Source: Massariosphaeria phaeospora
Taxonomy: Eukaryota > Ascomycota > Dothideomycetes > Pleosporales
DNA: 64,000 nt
Direction of reading: 5' to 3'
Assembly (NCBI GenBank): GCA_011032825.1
Contig: JAADJZ010000006.1
Location: 868,001-932,000, forward strand
Below are positions 19,736 through 31,776 of this stretch, piece by piece. Numbering within the stretch: the stretch's first letter is position 1; every line of letters starts with the position of its first letter. Below the pieces are notes generated by a model, which saw nothing but the letters and a program-made list of their open reading frames with translations, ran no database searches and had not been told where the DNA came from. The position numbers were made by a program, and so were the translations under genes.

Positions 19736-20903
19736 CGCGCTGAGAGATGGCTTGCCTGGTATCGCGATACAGCAATCGCTAAGGACCCATCTCTTTCATG
19801 CAAGGGAGATTCCATAGAGTTCAGGGCCGGGAACGAGCAAGTCTTGCTGATTTGATGGAGAGGGTGGTGGCGGTCATCGCGGACACCGCGGACACCGTTG
19901 CAGCGCGCAGCACGATGGGGGACGGCAGATTCAAGGTTCAAGTATATTAAAAAACCTTCCTAGTTAGGAATGCACAAGCCTTGGGTGTGCTTGGATTGAA
20001 GATGGGTGGGTGGGTGGTGTTCGCGTTGATGATGGGACGGAACGACGCCTCGGAACTCCTCGGTCGCCGAAGGATTGCGGAGATCGGCCGGCGGTGCGCT
20101 TATCGATAAGATCTGCGTCATCGTCCAGTCTCGTATCTTCGTGTTTGTCGCTCCGTGTCTGCAGCCAGAAACCACGAATCCTACGGCAAGGAAGGTCGTC
20201 CAATCAATATCAGGAGATGAATGGGCAGGATCAGAGGCTCGGCACCACAAGACGAGACAGGGCCAGTGCCCTACCTAGGTACTCCTGCACCCACGTGCGG
20301 TCTACAAGCTCTTCAGCCAGCAATAACACCTGACTCTTTCTATCTCTCTATCTTTCCTAATGGCTTGGGACTCCATACATGTTTCGAGAGAATCTGCGTC
20401 TTTCATCCTTTCTTATTCGCTAGCTTGATCGAGTCAGTTTCACGACTTATCTCTTCCGCCCAGAAAGACTGATCTACTTGATGACGCAGTGTGCACATAT
20501 TTTCTCATAGCCGCTTCTTTTCACTTCCTAATTGGCGACATAGTTTCGCGGTCCCGGCTCTTTTTCTTGCGAAGTGGATCGTGGACATAAAATGCTTGAG
20601 AGAAAGTACCAACAGTTCAATATTCACTCACGACCCGCGATCTATACGACGGATAAAGCTACAGATTATACACTATATATACACGGACATCATGGTCACC
20701 CTAATCGCCTATTGTTCCCTACAGTTCAGAGTAACTATGTAAGTGCGCTTCCAAAAGCGAACACTATCCGCAATCCGCAGATACATGCAATGGCTCCGAA
20801 AGGAGACCGGGACAGAAACACCGAAGACTCGTCTTCAAATTTGTCTAAGAACTGTAAGCCAATGATTTTAGATTTAGATCATAAGGAAAACATACCGATT
20901 CAC
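19736..20903. other. Intergenic, promoter region and unresolved 5' exon
   Basis: This may contain the missing first exon of the PTH11-like gene (for example around 19750-19945). Open frames on both strands at 19960-20330 overlap each other and show no recognisable features. The stretch from about 20620 to 20900 is AT-rich. Confidence 0.4.
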
Positions 20904-23351
20904 TTAATTCATCTTAGAGCGTACTCCTTTGGCCATGCCTGCCCGCTGTCTTGCAGCCAGCAACGAAGGCACACCAGTAAAGTAGTCGGCTTCCGGTGCT
21001 GGCGCTTGCTGAAGATACCCGTTTGAATTGTATAGATGGCCGTACTGCTGCTGGAATTGGACGCCCGCGTGGATATCTTGGAATATTTGTCGACACCGGC
21101 CTTGATAGAACCGAGTCTTCTTTCCCATATCGTGGTTCTGGCCGAAGTATCTAACGTCACCCTGGCCATTATTGCGGAGCTGATTGCTGGGCCATGCTTG
21201 AGAACTATACATTTGCGGTAGGGCCTGCTGAGCAGCTTCGTACACTTGTCGGGTGCCATGGACTTGCTGAGCAACACCAATTCTCGTGTGGTTGATATCT
21301 TGAGGCGCTCTCGCGACTGTCTGGGAATCGCCCCGTGCAGCCCTAGCGAGGCCGGGAGGAGGGCCTATGGGTGGTCGGTTATCCGACATGGCTTGGACCT
21401 GGATCATTGACGCAATCTCAGCCACGTAAGGGTCGAAGTAAGCGGACAGATACTTGGCGCGGGCAGCGTCGTCAAATCCTCTAGGTGGAGGTCGCTTTCC
21501 AGGCACGACTTTGGACTGGTCCATGGGCGCATTCTCAGTTATGAACTGGTCGAAATGAGCGGCCGGGTCGTATTTGCCGCGTGCGATGCTGTCAAGCCCG
21601 GGCGGTGGGCGTACTGCAAGTTGATCTTCAGCCATGGTTCGGAACTGATACATTGACGTATTTCCAGCCATATACTGGCCAAATTCAGCGGCCGGGTGGT
21701 ATTTGCCGCGGGCAGCGTGATTATAGCCGGGAGGAAGAGCTGGTGGTGCTGGCCTATCATCACAGAGAGCCTGGGTATCGTTAGGTGGCAAGTAATCGGA
21801 TTCGCTATATCTGCCTCGCTCATTGTTGGAGAACCCCGGGGGAGGACCGCGGACATAGGGGGCATCTTGACGAAGACCTCGGATCTGGTATCCCATTGCA
21901 TCGTCGGGCATGTGCTGGGTCTTGTTGATGCCGAGGTAATGTGGCTGCACTGATTCAACATTATGACGGCCCTCGTTCGCATGCTGACTGCCGGCGGTAT
22001 TTAGGTTAGAGTTCATATCAGGCTTTCCAGCAGATCCAGGCCCGGATTCACTACTAGAAGCGCGGGATCCAACCGAATCTGAGCCACTGTCGTTCGAAGA
22101 CTTGGGGTCGCTGGAAGAGCTCATCTCTTGTACCTCTGCCTCCAGCTGGTCGAAGGTAAATCCTGGGTCTACTACAGGTTCTGATGACGATGTCTCGCTC
22201 TCTTCCTTGTCGACCAATTTCTCGAGGATGAAACCAGTGCGAAGACCGAAACTGGACTGCTCCGAATCGACGCTGACATACTCAGCGATCTCACCAATCT
22301 CAGGCCGAACCATGGGATAGCGGCGAGGTCGCCAGTCCTTTGTAAGAGAAGTCCGTGGAGGGTATTCTCCATGAATTTCCATGCGATCACGAATCCATGT
22401 AAGCTTATCAATTTGCTTGACGTAGATGCCCTGGACCACAAGAGTCCAAAACGAGGCCTGGTCCCGGATTACTTCAGGATGTAAAAGTGGTACATGCGCG
22501 AAGTTCTCCATAATCGCGCGATGATATTGGCGGCAAGTGGGATCGAAGAGGGACAAGAATACTTTATGGGAGAAGTAGTCGCGACCTTCTCCCCAGTCAA
22601 AGCCCTGGTCTTCGTTGAAAGTATTCCTGTTCTGGACGATGGTCTTCAACAGGGCGGCAAAAGCGACATTGGCGGAGGCGTAGGTGGCCTTATTGAGTTT
22701 CTTCGTCTTGGGGAAGTTGACGAGCCTCTTGTCTGTCTTGTTCAGAATCTCCTCCACCTTCTTGTCAAGTTTATTCCATTTCACCTCATAAGGTTTCCGG
22801 CTGCTGTCGGTAGGAATGGTAATATGGGTAGGGCGTTGGAAGGGAATTGTATCGGCTTTTCCGACAGGCTCATCACCCACGACAATAGTTCCATCGTGAG
22901 CGCCGTTCAGATCGTCCGGTTGGGCTTCGATATGGATCATTGCCATATACTCTTGAGGGTCATCTGCAACGATAACGAGGTCTTTCTCGCTGGCTGGAAG
23001 CAGCAACCGGGGCGCAACGCCGCAAGAGATATAGCAGGGAAGCGGCATGGCCCGAGGGATGGCGAGGTAGAACTGCTCATCCAGGAACAGAACCACGGCG
23101 ATGTTGTGCTCCTTCACGCTCCAGCGAAGCACACGAGCGACTCCGACCTCCTCCTGCGACTGCTGTTCTGGCGGGAGGGCGACAAGAGTGGGATCTTGCG
23201 TGCGTATTCGAGTTCGGGCTCGGGCTTCGTACGCTGTGTATGCGACGTAGACGGCAGACGCGACACCGAGGAGGGCGGCCAAAGACAGCACCACCGAGGT
23301 ACCTGTCAACCGCGAGGGTTTCGACAAACGGGACAGACCGGGGCCTATCAT
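20904..23351 (-). CDS. Large membrane-anchored protein with PPPG-ARGKY tandem repeats, unknown function
   Basis: I do not recognise a family. A single open exon encodes 815 residues. A single hydrophobic segment near residues 18-40 (TSVVLSLAALLGVASAVYVA) probably anchors the N-terminus. Residues 60-350 look globular and contain several Trp-rich stretches (WTLVVQGIYVKQIDKLTW). Residues 395-470 are Ser/Asp-rich and likely disordered. Residues about 500-680 contain five degenerate units of roughly 40 residues built on PPPG, then ARGKY, then an aromatic/acidic stretch (for example PPPGLDSIARGKYDPAAHFD). The C-terminal 130 residues are Gln- and Tyr-rich. The Pro-Gly repeats suggest a scaffold or low-complexity interaction region. 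The ATG at 23351 is the first Met and precedes the membrane segment closely. Confidence 0.75.
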   Translation of the reverse strand: MIGPGLSRLSKPSRLTGTSVVLSLAALLGVASAVYVAYTAYEARARTRIRTQDPTLVALPPEQQSQEEVGVARVLRWSVKEHNIAVVLFLDEQFYLAIPRAMPLPCYISCGVAPRLLLPASEKDLVIVADDPQEYMAMIHIEAQPDDLNGAHDGTIVVGDEPVGKADTIPFQRPTHITIPTDSSRKPYEVKWNKLDKKVEEILNKTDKRLVNFPKTKKLNKATYASANVAFAALLKTIVQNRNTFNEDQGFDWGEGRDYFSHKVFLSLFDPTCRQYHRAIMENFAHVPLLHPEVIRDQASFWTLVVQGIYVKQIDKLTWIRDRMEIHGEYPPRTSLTKDWRPRRYPMVRPEIGEIAEYVSVDSEQSSFGLRTGFILEKLVDKEESETSSSEPVVDPGFTFDQLEAEVQEMSSSSDPKSSNDSGSDSVGSRASSSESGPGSAGKPDMNSNLNTAGSQHANEGRHNVESVQPHYLGINKTQHMPDDAMGYQIRGLRQDAPYVRGPPPGFSNNERGRYSESDYLPPNDTQALCDDRPAPPALPPGYNHAARGKYHPAAEFGQYMAGNTSMYQFRTMAEDQLAVRPPPGLDSIARGKYDPAAHFDQFITENAPMDQSKVVPGKRPPPRGFDDAARAKYLSAYFDPYVAEIASMIQVQAMSDNRPPIGPPPGLARAARGDSQTVARAPQDINHTRIGVAQQVHGTRQVYEAAQQALPQMYSSQAWPSNQLRNNGQGDVRYFGQNHDMGKKTRFYQGRCRQIFQDIHAGVQFQQQYGHLYNSNGYLQQAPAPEADYFTGVPSLLAARQRAGMAKGVRSKMN

Positions 23352-24149
23352 GTTGGATGTTGTTGAGTCAGGGTATGGGTTAAGATTCGCAGAAGATAGG
23401 ATATGAGGATTATCGAAGTTGAGTGGTGTGGTGCAAAGGTGGTGGGGAGGTGAGGAGCAGATCGGTGCGGGTCGGCTTTATGAGGAGGGGCGCATGTCGA
23501 TGAGTGAGATGGCCGGGTCTGTTGCTGGGTGAGAAGTATATGACGTGGAAGCACAAGGGCGGGCGGGGGCTGGAGGTGCAGTGGGAAAGGCATTGTTCAC
23601 TCGCAGCCTGTCGACTTGGAAACGCATGGGCTTCTTTCACTTTTCAGATGATCGAATAGGTTGAGATGAGGATCGAGTCAAGATATCAGACGCAAGCCCG
23701 GATAGGCGTCAATCGAATCTCAATTGTAAGCACGCTGGTCTTCTTATACCTATCCTATATGTGTCCCGTAAAACACCTCAGGGGATTTCTCATCATGAGT
23801 TGACCCATGCTGATACATATATCTAGGCAGACCGATGAGGATCACGGAGAGGTACAGCACGCTTCATAAATACACAATAAGTAGGTTTGCCCCAAATGAT
23901 CATGTGTCGATTGCTTAACCCGCCCTGTAGTGTATAATAAGGGTATCCTACGCCCTGACAGACCATGGTATACCAGCTAATCGATATACGCCTAAACCTC
24001 AAAGTACCCTCCTGCTCTCTTGAAACCATAAACCATAAAACATCATGCCGCTATATGATATACGGTATTCGCACCCCCAAAACCTTTCCGAAATGGCATC
24101 TACTCCGATACGCCCAGTAACATGCAGCTAGTCGACAAAAGGTCCTACT
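23352..24149. promoter_or_regulatory. Upstream region of the PPPG-repeat gene
   Basis: About 0.8 kb between two minus-strand genes. Open frames close to the ATG at 23351 are Pro/His-rich and look accidental. No RNA gene or repeat is evident. Confidence 0.4.
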
Positions 24150-27081
24150 TCACATCCACTCTCTACGCGCGGGACTAGAAGGAAACTGTTAGCTGTGTTT
24201 TTGCCCAGAAGCTGAGAACTGACTTACACTCGAGAATATGCAGAATCGTAATAACAGCGAGCCGAATATCCCTCCTGCGCGCTGAACATGGCGGTAGGGC
24301 CAAGAAATGCAGGGGCGAACAGGTCATCTTCAGCGCTTGGAATCAGACGTGAAAAGCCGGCTTTTGGATCCTTGGATTTCTTGGGATGAAGGACATCACC
24401 GCGAGGGGTCATCCATGCCCGTTGATGAAGAGGAAGCCGTGTGGCAGGAACCTTCTCGCTATCGCCAAGCCGGAAAGAAGGCGGAGGCATGTGAAGCGGA
24501 TTTAAACCGCTGTTTATGCCATTGGGGTAAGCGACTCCATGCTCAGCTTCGCGCACATTCATCATCCGGTCGAAGCACGAAAGCTTGCCGATTTTCTCCT
24601 GGCGATTGTCAAGATCTCGGCGCTTGATGCCAGGCGCGTCCCAATCGGGTTCAGGTTTCGACCGCGTCCCACGCCGATAGCCAGGCAGATCGGGACGCTG
24701 GGAGATGTGCGGCTGACCGATAGCCGCACGTTCGTTCATGCGCCGACGTTTCTCGTAGTTGGATGCCCGGGTCAGGTTTGCGCGATAGGCCCGGTAGGTG
24801 AATTCCACCTTCTTGTCCTTGGCCTTGATTGGCGCAGTGGAGTCATTGAAGGAGGATGGGTCTGTCGGGACGTTTTCGATTTCGTCTTCGGAGTCCTCTT
24901 CGTCTGACAGATCGACATCGTCGAGACCGCTCATGTCTGTATAATAGCCGGCCTCGCGTTCATGCCAATCTGACGGCGTCTCTTCCTTGCCAGGCGTTGC
25001 AGGCTGATCCGGGAGTTTGTTTTCCTCAGAGGAAAACACTACATCCTGATGCAAAGGAGGATCCCCTGTCGCAACCCCTTCTTCCGCTGGTACCTTCTTG
25101 CTGGCAGAAGTGATACCAGTCAGGTCAGTAAGAACTTCCGCCTTCGCATCATCCTTTTCACCTAGTTTGATCTCGCTAACAAACTTGATACCAGTGAAGT
25201 CAGCAGAAGTTACTGGCTTCGCATCGACCTCCTTGCCCAATTCTTCTCTGCGGACAACAGCGATACCACCAAGGTCAGTCGAGGTTTCTGTCTTTGCGCC
25301 ATTGGCTTTGCCTGGCTTCGTTTGACTGGCAAAAGTAGCGCCAGAAAGATCGGTAGCGACTTTGGCCTTTGAATCATCCGTTTCTTCCAGTTTCTTTTGG
25401 TTGTCAATGATGATTCCACTCGCTTCCTCTTCGAGTGTATCCTCATCAATGACGTCTTCGTTAGCCATGCTCTCTTCGCTGGTCATGTCGGATAGCGCAA
25501 TACCCTGCTCATACTCGAAGTTTTTATTCAGGCCTTCAATCTGGCAAGGAATGTAGACGAGGGGCAAATCAAACGTCTCTCCGTCTGATTTCAGCGTAAA
25601 GTCCTCCTCCAGTTTTTCGCTGGTAGGCATTTCCGCTTCACACCACTCCTCGTGTTCCTGGGCAACGACTGACTGCCATCCGTCGATGCGTGCCCGCTTC
25701 TTGCGGCCCATGTTCTTTTTCATGACGTATTTGGACGCCCACCAATCAGCAGACCGATCATCAATCATGCGGTCGTCTGAACACACGGTGCTGACGAGGT
25801 CCGGGAAGTCGACATCTTCGCCGTTCTTCAGCTGCTTGTTGTACGCATCCAGCTTCAGCTGGTTCTTCTCGGCGCGCTGTACCTCCGCGTCCATCTTCTT
25901 CTGGGCGGACTTTGGTGCGTTGGCCTTGACGAACCTGCCGTTTTGCGGCGGAAGTTTTCCAGTGCGGCGGAAGTGTGTTTTGTACTTGTCCACAAGCTCC
26001 ATGTAGACGAAGTAATCTTTGCATTCTGGGAACTCGACGTTGGGTAGATTGGCATCCCACATGCGCTCCAGATCTAGGACTTTGTTCCCTTTCTCTTGTG
26101 GTTGGCGACCTTCGATCTCTGGAGCTTGGACGGGGGCAATCGCAAAGTCGGGGTCCTCAACGGCGCGGTATTGGAGGAACCGGAGTTTGTCGGGGTGCTC
26201 GATGCTGTCGTATTCTCCAGTGGCACCCATAAGAGGCGGCGGCAGATTCTCGAGTCGGAAGAGGCGACGACGTCTACGAAGGTGAACGGATAGTGGTTCC
26301 CTATCTTTTAGTATTGTGTTAGTCCAGGAATTAACACGTTTGAGGGAGTTTGGCAGGTTGTAGGGTCTTCGGGAGTTTTGCATACCTGGAGAGAGACCAC
26401 CATTGTTGTCATGCTCGACCTTCTTGATTCGCGCGCATTGCTCCACCACATGGTTGTTCTGCCGGTCTCGTAGTATAGCTGCATGTTCAGCGTGGCCGAC
26501 GCCATTCCGATCGATGCGCGCCAATTCCGCCTGAACAATCGGATCCAGATTGCGTCGTGTCGAGATATGGTTCGATTCGGTAGTGACGACGGGAGCCCAA
26601 GAGGATCGGAGCTGGCTTGTCGTATTCCGAATATTGTCTGCGTAATTGTTAATCTTGATTTCATACGCACTCATAACGGGTACATACCGATGGAACAAGT
26701 ATCGTCAAGATCCATCATGGTCTTGCCTTCCGCCAATGCTCGCTCAATCTGGGTCTTCCATGGGGACTCTACATCAATGCCATGCGCGAATTCGGCCGAC
26801 ACAAAGTAGAGATGCCGTCGCTGGAGGCCCAGAAGAACACCAGCAATGTCCGTTCGGCTGCCATCAGGCTTGATCGTGCTCACGATGACATGCAACACGC
26901 CATCGCGCTCGATCTCGTTCCTAGGACCGAATGATATCTGCAAGCGCCACCCTGCGGGACCCGCGCGAGCCGTGCTTTGGAGCATGTTGAAGGTGTTCAC
27001 GATACTAGCAGAAGATGTCAGGTCGAGGGGGTTGCAGAAAAGTTGCAGAATTGTAGAAGTTGTCGGTTGAGGGTTTGACAA
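24150..27081 (-). CDS. Large conserved-looking protein with four 25-residue repeats, unknown function
   Basis: No family recognised. The proposed exons are 27081-26688, 26637-26386, 26304-24228 and 24174-24150, all joining in phase to give 915 residues. Introns are 50, 81 and 53 bp. The second keeps the frame and could be retained. The last uses a perfect GTAAGT donor, a CTAAC branch and a CTAG acceptor, replacing a stop immediately after the donor. Exon 1 codes for a compact beta-rich-looking segment (GWRLQISFGPRNEIERDG...). The middle has a basic/Trp stretch (DWWASKYVMKKNMGRKKRARIDGW), perhaps nuclear. Near residues 460-570 lie four consecutive 25-residue units around TDLTGI...KLGE..DAK. 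An acidic stretch (DLSDEEDSEDEIE) and a basic C-terminal third follow. There is no membrane segment. Confidence 0.7.
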
Positions 27082-28373
27082 AAGTCGGCGGTGGTGTGTG
27101 CAAAGAGGGTGCGATGGTCAAGCAGTGCGCTGGCGGGCTTTCTATCGAGTGCGGGTGCTCTTATCTGCCCATGACGTAGAGCGGTGGGCTTCGGGGTCGA
27201 ATGGCAAGACCTGAGTGTGGATGGGCACAACAACCGTTGTCAAGGAGATCAGTGAGTGAAATCGCTCGGTCCAACCCAACCGTGGTTGTGGAAACCATCA
27301 GTGCAACGGCAGGGAGGGAGAAAGAAGGTTGGGAGATGTGATAACCATCAGTGAAACGACCAGGAGTGGGAACGGAGTTGAGTGAGCTGGGAGATGTGAT
27401 AACTCGAGAAGAATGAAAACTGGGAGAAGTGCGAGATAATTTTATACCGTGAAACACCAGTGAAAGAGGAATATCAGTACATATAAAGGTTAGAGAAGCA
27501 ACCATGTGGAAGGAAGGACTATTAGTTCTGGAGAGAATGCAAGTTTGTGTTGTATGTCTAAATAGTAAACCTAGGTTGATATATAACAAGCTGAGTGTTA
27601 GAGACGTTTGATGGTATAAAAGATCCGCGAAGTACAAACATGCAATGCAGCATCACTCTAAGAAGATCCACGACGGATTAGTACTTAGATAGGCACACTC
27701 TGCGGATGCTTCTTCTGCTGCAAGTACGCTGCATTTCCCTGACTTCATTCACCAGATCCCAAGAGACGTTGTCTAGGGAAATAACATTTCTGGCAAAGGG
27801 TCTAGTAAGTCTCACCGCGTTTGCTCCATCTACTACGTCAACTCTGAGTTGGACAACCCCTGAATAGGACATCTGGGCATGTGGCTATGTCCTCTGCGAG
27901 AAAATCGTCGTACCACAAACGAGAGCCAGAGGTTCGGCCTGTCAAGCTTGAGCCGTAGAGATGCATGGATGCGAACAACCTATAATGCACAACCTGGGCC
28001 TGCGTATTAAGATTGATATTCTTGAAGCGCATTAACATCGACACTTGAAGAGGATGAAAGAGTAGCTGCTAGCCTGTTAAAGCGCCCTTTCGCGAACTCC
28101 CGCTGCACCTGTTTGACGGCGCTCGTTTGACTGAGCTGCTTGCTACATCAATCAGCAGAACTCGCTTAGTGAGTAACATTCTCTCTGTATAGCAAGCGTT
28201 GGCACTAGAAACAGGACGTGGGTGAATAAAGCGCATGTCAGGTAGCAAAACAAAAACATGGGCTACCACTAGTTAACTACGCTAGTTTGATGAATCATCG
28301 ATCAGCCACTGAAGCGAATGCTAGCTAGCTCGCGCTTGTCCATCACCTCAAATAAAAATGCAAAAAATAACAA
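27082..28373. other. Intergenic, short local duplications only
   Basis: Upstream region of the 915-residue protein gene. The words GGGAGATGTGATAAC and CAGTGAAACGACC/CAGTGCAACGGC recur at 27300-27400, a small local duplication. The open frame at 27161-27637 (-) covers it and has no features of a real protein. Confidence 0.45.
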
Positions 28374-28469
28374 TTCCGGTACCGGGAGTCGAACCCGGCT
28401 CTCGTCGGAAGCTGACATTACCAGAAGGTTGATGAAAGCGACGGATGCTAGCCGATACACCATACCGGA
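28374..28469 (-). tRNA. tRNA-Glu (anticodon UUC) with a 24-nt intron
   Basis: The acceptor stem TCCGGTA (28469-28463) pairs with TACCGGA (28381-28375), and the discriminator base is A. The D-arm region is TGGTGTATCGGCTAGCATC. The anticodon stem CGTCG pairs with CGACG, and the loop CTTTCA-C has anticodon TTC at 28436-28434. The intron (28432-28409) starts one base after the anticodon, the standard eukaryotic nuclear position. The T-arm is CCGGGTTCGACTCCCGG. A run of T residues follows the 3' end, as expected for RNA polymerase III termination. The mature length is 72 nt before CCA. Confidence 0.93.
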
Positions 28470-29171
28470 CTTTCTTGATGAATATTTGGCAATATTGTAA
28501 TAATATATAGTAGGTAAGTAGCAGAAATGAAGAACCTGATGTGACGTTTCGCGGGGTGAGGGATTTTTCCTGGTGTGTGGGCGGGGCCGCTAGTGTGCCG
28601 CACTAAAACTTGGCCTCACTCGGCTTTTTCGGGCTTAGGCACACGGTCCAGGAGAGCTGCAGCCACGGCAGTAGGTCTCATTGTTTCTATCGAGTACCCG
28701 CTCCGTCAACACTACCCGTGTGCTCGCGATACTGGTGAGCTCTTGCCGGTATAGGAGTCTGCATACACTCTCGAATGACGACTCTGCGTTCACAAAGACC
28801 TGCTATATCTACCACATGAAATTACTTAGTAATCCCTTGATCACAGAAAGTGGGAGAGACCTCGGGAGGTCCGAATTAAGCTGTCCCTCCGGCCTGGACG
28901 TCCCCTGAACAGTTGATGGTCCCGACTGGACATTGATAGACCGATAGTGCAATATCTCCGAGTAAGCTCCTAACAGCGCGAAAGTGTAGCACACCTACGG
29001 AGTAATGCGTTCACGATTGCCATCGCACTCGTATTCAACAGCACTAGCCGAATCCGGCTAGCCTCAAATCGTGACCGCGCGCGGGGCCGAATGTGTCGAA
29101 CGCGACTTCTGACCCGCTGCAACACCAGCCCAGCCGTCTCGCAATCTTACCGCTACGCCGCCCAACGCCCA
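28470..29171. other. Intergenic, no gene seen
   Basis: Region between the tRNA gene and the next protein gene. It presumably includes the tRNA 5' flank and the promoter of the downstream gene. Nothing else was recognised. Confidence 0.45.
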
Positions 29172-31004
29172 ATGGCTGCCTACATGACGCCGGAATCGGC
29201 GCGCCGAACACCACAGCGGACGCCTCACAAAGAATACCACTGCCACTTCGACGCCCTGGAAGCCGTAGGCAAGCGGCCCCGACAGCCGATTCCCCGCCCG
29301 ACGGAGCCCTTGTCATGGGAACTCGCAAACCATTGCAAGGCCTACCTCGAGGCGAACCAATGTTAGAGTATGCGTGGCCATCGAAGCTCTCCGCTAACAG
29401 TCGCAGACGCCAGTGGCTACTCGTTCCTCCACACCCTCCTCACCGCCGCGACGTCGATTTCAGTCCCCGCGAAACCCTACATTGCCTACCTTGCGCCGGC
29501 TACGCAGCTCGCCCTCGCTTCAACGCTCATCGTGTACCCTTCGATTACAACCAGAGCGGAATCAGCCGATGAAATCAAAGGGGCGGATGCGGCCCTCAAG
29601 TACCTCCGAGGTGTCCAGGCGACCATAAAGCCGGATCACCAGATCCTTAGGGCAGCTTTCAAGTTCGCCGACGAGCGCACTAGACGGCGTCCAAACAGGA
29701 ATTGTGAGGGCTCCCAATCTCCGGGTGCGAACAACGACATCGAGCGCTTAAGTGGAGCGGCTGCAAACACACAGAGCCTCTGGTACCGGGCCGACGATTT
29801 CTGGCAGGTCGTCGGGTGGGCGTTTAACTGCGCAGTCGTGCACAGGAAACGCTGGGATAGATGGTCGCTCTGGCTTGAAGTGATGCTGGATTTTGCTGAA
29901 GCCGATTGGCAAGAGCGGGTAAGATGTAGCCGGGTAGAAGGTGCCGATAAGGAAGAGATATTGATGGGAAGCCTTCTGTGGCAATATGTTAGCAGTACAG
30001 ACCCTAGTAACCGCAACAATCGACGGAGGATAGTCAAAGCCGTGCTCGCAATGGCCGACTCGCATTCCAGCACCGACTTTCCCGAGATCTGGCCGAAAGA
30101 GACACACGAGTTGAAACCGCGGAAAGATGACGATAAACAACCACTAGCCACGATTGACATAGAGAACAACTACTTTGGCGACTATGAAAAAGACCAAGAG
30201 GATACAATCATGCATGACGTGCAGATAAAGGCGACCCGAAAGTCACGGTCGAAGCTTTCTTCTGCCTGCCCTCCAGAGCAAACCTCGACGCTAGTGGCCC
30301 TTACAGTGGAAGAGGCTATCCAGCGACTAGGTGGTATGGATGCAATCCAGCTCCGCCAACGGATTATTGCTTTACTTGAACAGGTGGCCTGCCATCTTCC
30401 ATCACACTTCACTACGTTCGAGGATTTACTCGATGGCTTTACCGAGGACTTGGTCCGACTGCCCACGCTAATATTCAGCGCTATACTCTCTACCTTCAAG
30501 ATGCCCGGGCTCTCTTCGCTCGCACTCAATGCCAACTTACTTCTCCCGCTTGTTTCAGAACAACTACTCAACTACACCACCACGACACCCGCTCAAGACC
30601 ATTTCGAAAGTCTCTGGTTACCCCTCCGCGCTACAGCACAAAGCTTTGCGACTAATGCCAAAGTATCTCTCCTACTCGAGCACATGTTCATGTATATGAT
30701 GGATCAAGACGCATTCCAGGCCACCGACGATTTGAGGCAGGCCGTAGAAGCCGGAGTTCAAGCGCGGCAAACGGTATATGGAAGCGGCAAAGGTAAGAAG
30801 GGCAACAATGAAGAAGAGAAGCTGTCGAGGGAGGTTATGAGGCTCAGTTCGAGTAGACTATTTGGTTTACTAGAAGTATTAGAGCTCGCCGCAGGGAAGA
30901 CGCCACAGCGGCGAGAAACAAAGAGTAAGACCTTGCCCCTGGATACATCAATCGGCTCTGAGCTTTCATCTCCCCCTGAAAGTGATACAGACGAGGATGG
31001 CTAA
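29172..31004 (+). CDS. Conserved-looking helical protein, unknown function
   Basis: Two exons, 29172-29361 and 29407-31004, joined over a 45-bp intron (GTTAGA donor, GCTAAC branch, CGCAG acceptor). The protein is 595 residues. An upstream in-frame ATG at 29091 would add 27 residues. The N-terminus is basic and Pro-rich (ESARRTPQRTPHKEY). The body is helical, with Trp-rich stretches such as SLWYRADDFWQVVGWAF and KRWDRWSLWLEVMLDFAEADW. The C-terminus is acidic (SSPPESDTDEDG). It may be nuclear, given the basic and acidic tails and the absence of a signal peptide. I cannot assign a family. Confidence 0.75.
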
Positions 31005-31776
31005 CAGGTGGCAAGGACGAGGGCATCCTCGGACCTGCTGATTCTTTCCGCTACTTGACGCTTTCTATTAGGAGTCTCGTACCTTTCCCCTTCGACCACG
31101 CATGCGCATTGCGATCTGAGCAACGCCCAAATTCGGCATCGCCGTTGCGAACAATGTGTTTGGGCGCGGTGACTCCGAATGTATACATCGTATATGCTAT
31201 TATTTTTCCAGCCGGCGCATTGTGTCATGAGTGGGATCGAAAAGCTGCGCTCATTTGAACGTGGCCGCTAGAGAAGACAATACGAAACCCTTTTTCACAT
31301 CCACCTTCATGTCTGCTCGATTCTTTCTAAATGATGCCACTTCCCCTTTCTTTGCTCCTGTTTTCCACCACAGTCTCGCCTTCTGTTTCCGGTACATTGT
31401 CGTACAGCGATGCCGGGGACGATCGTTGCTGGTTATAACTGGACGTGTGCGTGGCAGCAGCAACCCTGCGTCGGTTTTTTCTATTTGGGTATGATCGCTC
31501 ATTTGTTTGTCTCTTTTCCAGCATCGCATCCTCGCGAACGTCCTGCAGCCTTGAGACAAGAACACGCCTCTTCTGTCTCGCGGTGCCCGACCAACAGTTC
31601 AGTTCTCTGCTCAAGAAACAAGTCCACTCAACACAACTCCACTCGCGCGACCGCCCTGACTAACGGTTCGCCCTCCCCACTGGCACCTATTTTTTCCGCT
31701 GGAACCAAGCTTGGCTAATGATATAGCCTCCTCCATCGCAAGCTCAATAAGCGCCTACATCGAATCGCCCGCAACC
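31005..31776. other. Intergenic, no gene seen
   Basis: Spacer and probable long 5' leader of the small gene starting at 31777. CT-rich patches occur, but no coding frame with features. Confidence 0.45.

Noticed and set aside
22494..23366. 290-codon plus-strand frame
   Set aside because: Antisense to the PPPG-repeat protein, which has the membrane segment and repeats; no independent features.
27161..27637. 158-codon minus-strand frame upstream of the 915-residue protein gene
   Set aside because: Ser/Thr/Leu-rich chance frame over local duplications; no start context or motif.
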